DNA from: DASYUM01 sp036001225
Lineage (GTDB): Bacteria; Methylomirabilota; Methylomirabilia; Rokubacteriales; DASRDR01
Assembly (NCBI GenBank): GCA_036001225.1
Contig: DASYUM010000166.1
Span: 1 to 6,613, forward strand
DNA length: 6,613 nucleotides
Direction: 5' to 3'
Shown: positions 1 to 3,580 of the stretch, one piece after another
Numbering within the stretch: the first letter of the stretch is position 1
How the letters are laid out: each line of letters starts with the position of its first letter
Notes under the pieces: generated by a model
Databases searched by the model: none
Told to the model about the DNA's origin: nothing
Seen by the model: the letters and a program-made list of their open reading frames with translations, nothing else
Made by a program: the position numbers and the translations under genes

Positions 1-417
1 CGCGAGGAGGGCCAAGACGGGGAGGAAGCCGCTGGCCGGGCCGGCCAGCGCGCTGCCGCCGCCGAGCAGGAGGACGACGGCCAGCACGGGCGCCCCCCAG
101 CAGAGCGCTCTGCCGAGATACGCCTTCCAGTCGCGCTGAGGCGCCGTCCCGTCCGCGGCTTCGGCCAGCTGCCTCTCGGCGGTCGAGGGCGCGAGCGCCG
201 CCGCTTGCACCCGGGCCGCCCGTACGGTCTGGGTGAATTCCTCGGCATGGGCTTCGGAGCAGAACCTCTCCCCGAAGCGTTCGAGTGCGGCTCCGGGCCC
301 GCCCACCTCACGTCCACAGATCCCGCAATAGTGGGGCGCTGCGGTTCCGCCGCTGCCCCGCCCATCCCCGGAGGTCGCCACGTCCGCCCGCATCGCGTTC
401 CGTTCCAGCTTTGCCAT
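1..417 (-). CDS. Metal-binding finger plus membrane segment protein, 3' end cut by the window edge
   Basis: The reading frame is open from an ATG at 417 to the first base of the window, giving 139 residues with no stop, so the C-terminus is missing. The start is well supported by an AGGAGG at 426-431, eight bases upstream. Residues 31-57 carry a CGIC motif (Cys31, Cys34) followed by an ERFCSEAH segment (Cys53, His57). This is the spacing of a small zinc- or copper-binding finger of the TRASH/YHS kind. A polar linker (about 62-98) leads into a hydrophobic stretch at about 101-122 and a second one that runs off the edge, so the finger is probably tethered to the inner membrane. The membrane part may resemble the short DUF2933 family, but the diagnostic end is not in view. 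It lies 22 bases after the CcdA-like gene and is surely co-transcribed with it. A role in metal binding or transfer is inferred from the finger and neighbours. The substrate is unknown. Confidence 0.75.
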   Translation of the reverse strand, partial: MAKLERNAMRADVATSGDGRGSGGTAAPHYCGICGREVGGPGAALERFGERFCSEAHAEEFTQTVRAARVQAAALAPSTAERQLAEAADGTAPQRDWKAYLGRALCWGAPVLAVVLLLGGGSALAGPASGFLPVLALLA

Positions 418-439
418 GTCTCGATCCTCCTCTCCCGCG

Positions 440-1210
440 TCAGAGAGCCCAGTACGTCAGCGTGTCGTGGATTCCCGTCAGGATGAAGATGACTCCGGCC
501 ACCCGGCTGACCAGCCGGTGAGACCCCGTGAGGCGCTCGACAAAGCGGCCCGCCGCCCCGCCGCCGAGCGCGAGGAGGCCGGTGAACGCGACCAGGGGGA
601 GCGCGGTGCCCAGCGCGAACAGGCCGGGGAAGCTCCACCCAGCCGCGCTCCGGAGGGCCAGGGGGATCGTCAGCCCGAAGAAGAGCCAGAAGAGTGTCGG
701 GCAGAAGGCGAAGGAAAAGGCGACACCGAGGAGGAAGGCCCTCGAAATCCCCTGCCGCGGCAGGCGGGCCTGCAGCGAGGCGGCGAACCCGTACCCCACC
801 GATCCGCGGAGGCGAAGGATCCCCACGAAGCCGAGCCCGATCACGATCATCAAGGGGCCGAGCGCCTTCCGCGCCGCAACGACCACCGGGATGGCCGCGG
901 CCTGGAGCTGGAGCCCCACGGCGATGACCGCGGCCCCGGCGACGGTGTACACCAGCACCTTTCCCGCGATGTAGGCCAGCGCCTCCCGCCACGGCCGCCG
1001 TTCCTCGAGGCGGCTCCCGACGTAGGCCATCGCCGAGAGGTTCGTCGTGAGCTGACACGGCGACACCGCGCCGACGAGGCCGAAGAGGAGCACCGTCAGC
1101 ACGGGCCAGTCCACGCGATCGGCCAGGTCACTGACCGGGACCGTGAGCGCCGCGCTGAAGCGGCTCAGCAGCAGGTACCAGTGCCGGAAGAGCGCCGGGA
1201 TCAATTCCAT
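440..1210 (-). CDS. ccdA: CcdA/DsbD-type transmembrane electron carrier
   Basis: A 256-residue polytopic inner-membrane protein with about six hydrophobic segments (near 37-58, 79-101, 110-132, 156-180, 192-216 and 232-254). Two cysteines sit in conserved membrane contexts typical of the CcdA/DsbD transmembrane family: Cys52 in AVSPCQLTTN and Cys170 in FAFCPTLFW. In that family the pair is oxidised and reduced to carry electrons from cytoplasmic thioredoxin to periplasmic acceptors. The upstream neighbour is a TlpA-like thioredoxin, the usual acceptor, which supports the assignment. The ATG at 1210 is preceded by GGAGGTGA at 1221-1228. That spacing is a little long, but no in-frame start codon lies between. 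Length and topology match CcdA rather than full DsbD, which carries extra periplasmic domains. A related alternative is the SafE/UreH-like branch of the same superfamily. The symbol names the family. Whether it serves cytochrome c maturation or metal-stress redox repair cannot be decided here. Confidence 0.88.
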   Translation of the reverse strand: MELIPALFRHWYLLLSRFSAALTVPVSDLADRVDWPVLTVLLFGLVGAVSPCQLTTNLSAMAYVGSRLEERRPWREALAYIAGKVLVYTVAGAAVIAVGLQLQAAAIPVVVAARKALGPLMIVIGLGFVGILRLRGSVGYGFAASLQARLPRQGISRAFLLGVAFSFAFCPTLFWLFFGLTIPLALRSAAGWSFPGLFALGTALPLVAFTGLLALGGGAAGRFVERLTGSHRLVSRVAGVIFILTGIHDTLTYWAL

Positions 1211-1303
1211 GGCCGCACGCTCACCTCCCGGAGCTCCACCACCTCGGCGCGCTGGTTCTCGACACAGGCCGCTCGTCCCCGGCGAGCAGGTGACCCCACA
1301 TGG

Positions 1304-1846
1304 CTACTTCAGCAACGTCTCGAGCTTCTTCCGCGAGTCGGCGTCGATCCAGTCCCGGTAGCCGACCTCGATGTTCCGGATCACGCCCGTCCGGTCGATG
1401 AGGAAGGTCGTCGGGAGGCCGCGAAGCTGGTAGGCGCGCACCACCTCGCCGCGGGGATCGAGCAGGGCGGGAAAGGTCAGCTTGAGCTCGGCCATGAAGG
1501 CCTTGACCTTACCCGCCACCGCCGCCTCGCTCCCGGCGTCGATGCTGACGGCCAGGATCTCGAGCCCCTTGGCGCCGTACTCCCGATACGCACGCTCCAT
1601 GATCGGCATCTCTTCCCGGCACGGGGGGCACCAGGTCGCCCAGAAGTTGACCAGCACCGCCCGCTCACCGAGGACGCGGGAGAGCTGCACCGGCTTTCCG
1701 TCTGGGTCGCGCAGCGTGAAGTCGGGCGCGCGGTGCCCCAACGTCGGGCGGACGTCGGCGGCGTCACTCGACGTCGCGGCGAGGACAGCAAGCAGGAGTA
1801 CCGCCACGAGCCACGGCGGCACGCTTCCGCCTCTCGGGCGCTCCAC
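1304..1846 (-). CDS. TlpA-like periplasmic thiol:disulfide oxidoreductase
   Basis: A 180-residue exported thioredoxin-fold protein. Residues 11-30 form a hydrophobic signal or anchor segment. The AhpC/TSA-Redoxin type fold starts at about 36 (GHRAPDFTLRD). The active site is WCPPC at 72-76 (Cys73, Cys76), and the cis-proline loop GLPTTF has Pro145. These are the hallmarks of the TlpA/ResA/CcmG family, which reduces disulfides in periplasmic substrates such as apocytochromes or copper-site cysteines of oxidase assembly proteins. The start is GTG at 1846, chosen because AAGGGAGGTG at 1854-1863 sits at ideal distance and no other in-frame start is near. A CcdA-type electron carrier follows 93 bases downstream on the same strand, so the two likely form a reductant relay. 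Family and activity are secure. The true substrate is inference, although the surrounding metal genes suggest protecting or reducing metal-sensitive thiols. Confidence 0.93.
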   Translation of the reverse strand: MERPRGGSVPPWLVAVLLLAVLAATSSDAADVRPTLGHRAPDFTLRDPDGKPVQLSRVLGERAVLVNFWATWCPPCREEMPIMERAYREYGAKGLEILAVSIDAGSEAAVAGKVKAFMAELKLTFPALLDPRGEVVRAYQLRGLPTTFLIDRTGVIRNIEVGYRDWIDADSRKKLETLLK

Positions 1847-1905
1847 GCAGGCACACCTCCCTTGGCATGGCGACCCAGCGCCGCGACAGAGGCCCGCGGC
1901 GACGG

Positions 1906-1932
1906 GTCAGATTCCGGTTATTCCGATCTGAC
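1906..1932. promoter_or_regulatory. Perfect 7-bp inverted repeat before the TlpA gene
   Basis: GTCAGAT at 1906-1912 is matched by ATCTGAC at 1926-1932 with a 13-base spacer. It lies between the stop of the small exported protein (1950) and the TlpA ribosome site (1854-1863). It could be an operator or an mRNA hairpin between the two cistrons. No T-run follows on the minus strand, so it does not look like a canonical intrinsic terminator. Confidence 0.3.
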
Positions 1933-1949
1933 GGACGACGACGGACGAG

Positions 1950-2270
1950 CTAGGCGAGCGGAGAGGGGGGAGCGCGAGGAGCGGCAGGACTCGCGAGGAG
2001 CTGACGTTCCGCCTGCGCCGGGCGCGCGAGCGCGAGCTTGGCCCCGAGAGGCTTGGGGGGAGCCATCGGTGTCGCCGCCGGCGGAACCGCCACCAGCGCG
2101 TAGTCCCCGACCCACGACTGGGCGCAGAACCGAGGAGAGCCGTCCGCGGTGGGGAAGCACGCGGAATCGGCACCGGCCGCGATCCCCGGCGCCCCGAGAC
2201 AGAGCGCCGCGAGCACAACCGCCAAGAGGCCCGCCGCCGCGCCCAGCGTAAGGGACTCACGCCGTCTCAT
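1950..2270 (-). CDS. Small exported protein of unknown function
   Basis: A 106-residue frame starting at ATG 2270, the only in-frame start after an upstream stop. I do not recognise the family. Residues 1-33 look like a signal peptide: basic MRRRES, then an Ala/Leu/Val-rich core, with possible cleavage near GAD at 33-35. The mature part has two cysteines, Cys38 and Cys49, flanking TADGSPRF, which could form a small disulfide loop. The last 45 residues are rich in Ala and Pro and of low complexity. The ribosome site is weak, with only AAG-rich sequence before the ATG. The gene is first in the minus-strand run that continues into TlpA and the CcdA-like carrier, so a periplasmic substrate or partner of that redox pair is conceivable, but this is a guess. 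High third-position GC over the first two thirds supports coding. The low-complexity tail and weak ribosome site keep the confidence moderate. Confidence 0.5.
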   Translation of the reverse strand: MRRRESLTLGAAAGLLAVVLAALCLGAPGIAAGADSACFPTADGSPRFCAQSWVGDYALVAVPPAATPMAPPKPLGAKLALARPAQAERQLLASPAAPRAPPSPLA

Positions 2271-2288
2271 CGCTTGCTTAGGGTATCA

Positions 2289-2315
2289 CCATCCGACCGT
2301 GATTGCACCGGATGG
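2289..2315. promoter_or_regulatory. Perfect 7-bp inverted repeat in the divergent intergenic region
   Basis: CCATCCG at 2289-2295 and CGGATGG at 2309-2315 are exact inverted copies separated by 13 bases. They sit just upstream of the minus-strand ATG at 2270 and about 110 bases before the plus-strand Met-rich gene, so a dimeric regulator bound here could control both directions. I cannot see convincing -35/-10 boxes around it, and I do not match it to a known CueR or CsoR operator. Confidence 0.3.
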
Positions 2316-2365
2316 GATCTGGCCGGTCGCGCCGCAGGCCTGACGGCACTGGCTTTGCAGTCGAA

Positions 2366-2383
2366 CGGCGCCTGGCGGCGCCG
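2366..2383 (+). promoter_or_regulatory. GC-rich stem-loop in the leader of the Met-rich gene
   Basis: CGGCGCC at 2366-2372 pairs perfectly with GGCGCCG at 2377-2383 around a TGGC loop. It ends 25 bases before the AGGAGG ribosome site at 2409-2414. All seven pairs are G-C, so it would be stable in the mRNA leader. It could affect message stability or translation, but a function is not shown by the sequence alone, and short GC stems arise easily by chance in this base composition. Confidence 0.3.
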
Positions 2384-2408
2384 CAACATCGCGCCAACCC
2401 AGACAGTC

Positions 2409-2414
2409 AGGAGG
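2409..2414 (+). promoter_or_regulatory. Ribosome binding site that fixes the Met-rich gene start
   Basis: AGGAGG here lies 8 bases before ATG 2423 and only 2 before ATG 2417. The second in-frame ATG is therefore the likely start, which gives the protein a clean signal peptide beginning MRPLAW. Confidence 0.7.
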
Positions 2415-2422
2415 ATATGAAA

Positions 2423-2758
2423 ATGAGACCGCTCGCGTGGGCCGCGCTCACAGTCGCCATTCTGGCCTTCCCGGCCGCTTCGCCCGGCCGCGCCGGGACG
2501 GCCCAACCCGATCCTCAGGCGGCCTGTACCGACATGCTTCAGGGCCACGGCATGGGGGAGGACGGCCGGCAGGCGATGCAGGAGCTGATGCGGTCGGGGA
2601 AGGCGCCCGAGCTGATGGATCGCATGATGCAGATGGCCCGGCGGATGGGCAACGGGGACGTGATGGTCGGGATGACCCGGATGATGGGACCCGGCGGCGG
2701 GATGGGGCCAGGCGGCATGATGGGCCAGACGAAGCCCGGTCAGGCACCGCAGCAGTAG
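2423..2758 (+). CDS. Met-rich exported protein, probable periplasmic copper/silver binder
   Basis: A 111-residue protein with a signal peptide at about 1-27 (MRPLAWAALT followed by a hydrophobic core and GTA before QPD). The mature part holds 16 methionines in about 84 residues, many as MM or MxxM pairs (Met68-69, 71, 87-88, 99-100), with a Gly-Met tail RMMGPGGGMGPGGMMG. It has only one cysteine (Cys35) and one histidine (His42). Methionine-rich periplasmic segments are known to bind Cu(I) and Ag(I), so a role as metal sponge or chaperone is likely but inferred. I place the start at ATG 2423 rather than the ATG at 2417, because AGGAGG at 2409-2414 is 8 bases from the first choice and only 2 from the second. 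The frame stays open further upstream, but no other start there has a ribosome site. A SHOCT membrane protein follows 23 bases downstream. I do not recognise a named family. Confidence 0.8.
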   Translation: MRPLAWAALTVAILAFPAASPGRAGTAQPDPQAACTDMLQGHGMGEDGRQAMQELMRSGKAPELMDRMMQMARRMGNGDVMVGMTRMMGPGGGMGPGGMMGQTKPGQAPQQ

Positions 2759-2781
2759 CCCACGCTGCGCTGAGGGCTGTT

Positions 2782-2997
2782 GTGGACTGGATGTGGGGCA
2801 TGCCGGGCATGATGCTCGCCGGCACCGTGTTCTGGCTCATTCTCCTCGCGGCGCTCGGGCTGGTCCTCTGGTGGGCGCTGAGCCAACGGCGTCCACCGCG
2901 ACGCGACACCGCCTTGGACATCCTGCGGGAGCGATACGCCCGCGGCGAGCTCACCCGAGAGGAGTTCGAGGCGCAGCGCCGCGACCTCATGGCCTGA
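2782..2997 (+). CDS. Single-helix membrane protein with C-terminal SHOCT domain
   Basis: A 71-residue protein if started at GTG 2782. GAGG at 2772-2775 lies six bases before it, which favours this over the in-frame ATG at 2791. The N-terminus is short and Met/Trp-rich (DWMWGMPGMM), a membrane helix spans about 11-33, and a basic linker follows. The C-terminus, about 42-69, is a clear SHOCT domain: ALDILRERYARGELTREEF, then EAQRRDL. SHOCT is a short helical oligomerisation module commonly found at the ends of small bacterial membrane proteins. Its function is not defined and no catalytic residues are expected. It follows the Met-rich exported protein by 23 bases in the same direction, so the two probably form one transcript. 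Small SHOCT proteins with such W/M-rich starts often sit in copper and heavy-metal loci, and metal binding by the N-terminal methionines is possible but unproven. Confidence 0.85.
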   Translation: MDWMWGMPGMMLAGTVFWLILLAALGLVLWWALSQRRPPRRDTALDILRERYARGELTREEFEAQRRDLMA

Positions 2998-3372
2998 TCG
3001 TGCGTCCTGACTTGGCGCGCCGGGTTCCGGTAGCGCGATAGCCGGTGGGGGATACGACGACTCCGTCACCGTCCAGGACGTCATCGATGTCGTCGCTTAC
3101 CTCCGGGCGCTCAGACAGCCGGCCGGTGGCCCGGCGCCGCACGCGGCATACGAGGGCGGCTGAGTCTATCTCAGGGCGCGGAGCACCGGGTCAGTCCGAC
3201 CTGGCCCGGTCGCGCTGCGGCTCGCTCCGCTCGCGGCCGGAATCGGGACTGTCGGGAGCGGTGTGCTGCCTCAGTCGTGGGTGGCCCTCGCCAGCCACGC
3301 GGCCGTGCTGGTCGGACGCGTCGTCGGCCTCTCCGTCGCAAGGCGTGCGCGGGTCGTGAGCTCGGCTGCCCC
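2998..3372. other. 375-bp stretch without an intact gene
   Basis: This gap between the plus-strand SHOCT gene and the converging minus-strand YHS gene holds no complete gene that I can support. The left part (3011-3163) reads as the tail of a c-type cytochrome. The right part continues in the same frame, after one stop, as an open hydrophobic reading frame to 3391 with no convincing start. I see no tRNA, no T-rich terminator and no direct-repeat array. Confidence 0.6.
3011..3163 (+). pseudogene. Probable orphan C-terminal end of a c-type cytochrome
   Basis: This frame begins right after an in-frame stop (3008-3010) and ends at TGA 3161-3163, with no start codon of any strength. Its middle reads YDDSVTVQDVIDVVAYLRAL. 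That is the pattern of the C-terminal helix of class I cytochromes c, which typically end in a V..LV.FL..L helix after the axial methionine. No CxxCH haem site lies upstream in any position that could belong to it, because the SHOCT gene occupies that DNA. I infer a decayed remnant left by deletion or rearrangement. The similarity is from memory of the family and covers only about 20 residues, so it could be coincidental. Confidence 0.4.
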
Positions 3373-3516
3373 TTACGATCGGTACTGCTGAGGATTCTTG
3401 GTGAACTTGTCCTTGCACGCCGCCGAGCAGAAGTAGTAGGTCTTGCCGTCCTGCGTGGCGGTGGCTGCCGCCTTCTTCTCGTCCACGGTCATGCCGCACA
3501 CCGGATCCTTCGCCAT
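3373..3516 (-). CDS. Complete 47-residue YHS-domain protein
   Basis: The protein is little more than one YHS domain: DPVCGMTVDEKKA at 4-16 with Cys7, then TYYFCSAACKDKF at 26-38 with Cys30 and Cys34, ending NPQQYRS. The YHS family is a short cysteine-containing module, related to TRASH fingers, that binds metal ions and occurs alone or fused to metal-transporting ATPases. The start ATG 3516 has a perfect AGGAGGTGA ribosome site at 3523-3531, nine bases from AGGAGG to the ATG, so this is a real gene despite its size. No signal peptide is present, so it should act in the cytoplasm. It follows the copper ATPase by 64 bases on the same strand and closely matches the YHS domain at that enzyme's N-terminus. 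A role as a soluble metal carrier or buffer feeding the pump is therefore attractive, but it is inference. Confidence 0.9.
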   Translation of the reverse strand: MAKDPVCGMTVDEKKAAATATQDGKTYYFCSAACKDKFTKNPQQYRS

Positions 3517-3522
3517 GCCTCG

Positions 3523-3531
3523 TCACCTCCT
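3523..3531 (-). promoter_or_regulatory. Perfect Shine-Dalgarno of the 47-residue YHS gene
   Basis: The minus strand reads AGGAGGTGA, fully complementary to the 16S rRNA tail, nine bases (counted from AGGAGG) before ATG 3516. This is the strongest ribosome site in the window and the main proof that the tiny gene is translated, probably at high level. Confidence 0.75.
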
Positions 3532-3580
3532 GCCCGAATTGTCCCGCCGGCCTGCGATGGACGCAAGCCGCCCGGGCCGC

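Noticed and set aside
416..2251. A 611-codon open frame on the plus strand
   Set aside because: It runs antisense across the finger-gene leader, CcdA, TlpA and the exported protein. Its product is Arg/Pro/Glu-rich low complexity with no domain, typical of an antisense shadow in GC-rich DNA.
2417..2419. Upstream ATG as start of the Met-rich protein
   Set aside because: It lies only two bases from AGGAGG. The in-frame ATG at 2423 has correct spacing.
2448..2990. A minus-strand frame opposite the Met-rich and SHOCT genes
   Set aside because: Ser/Arg/Pro-rich product with no domain. The plus-strand genes have signal peptide, SHOCT domain and ribosome sites.
3211..3240. GCTGCGGCTCGCTCCGCTCGC-like stretch as a dispersed repeat
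   Set aside because: It resembles motifs common in GC-rich genomes, but only one copy is present, so a repeat call cannot be supported from this window.
3191..3526. A 111-codon minus-strand frame overlapping the small YHS gene
   Set aside because: It reads the YHS DNA in another phase and gives a His/Arg/Gly-rich product. The perfect ribosome site and YHS motif select the 47-residue frame.
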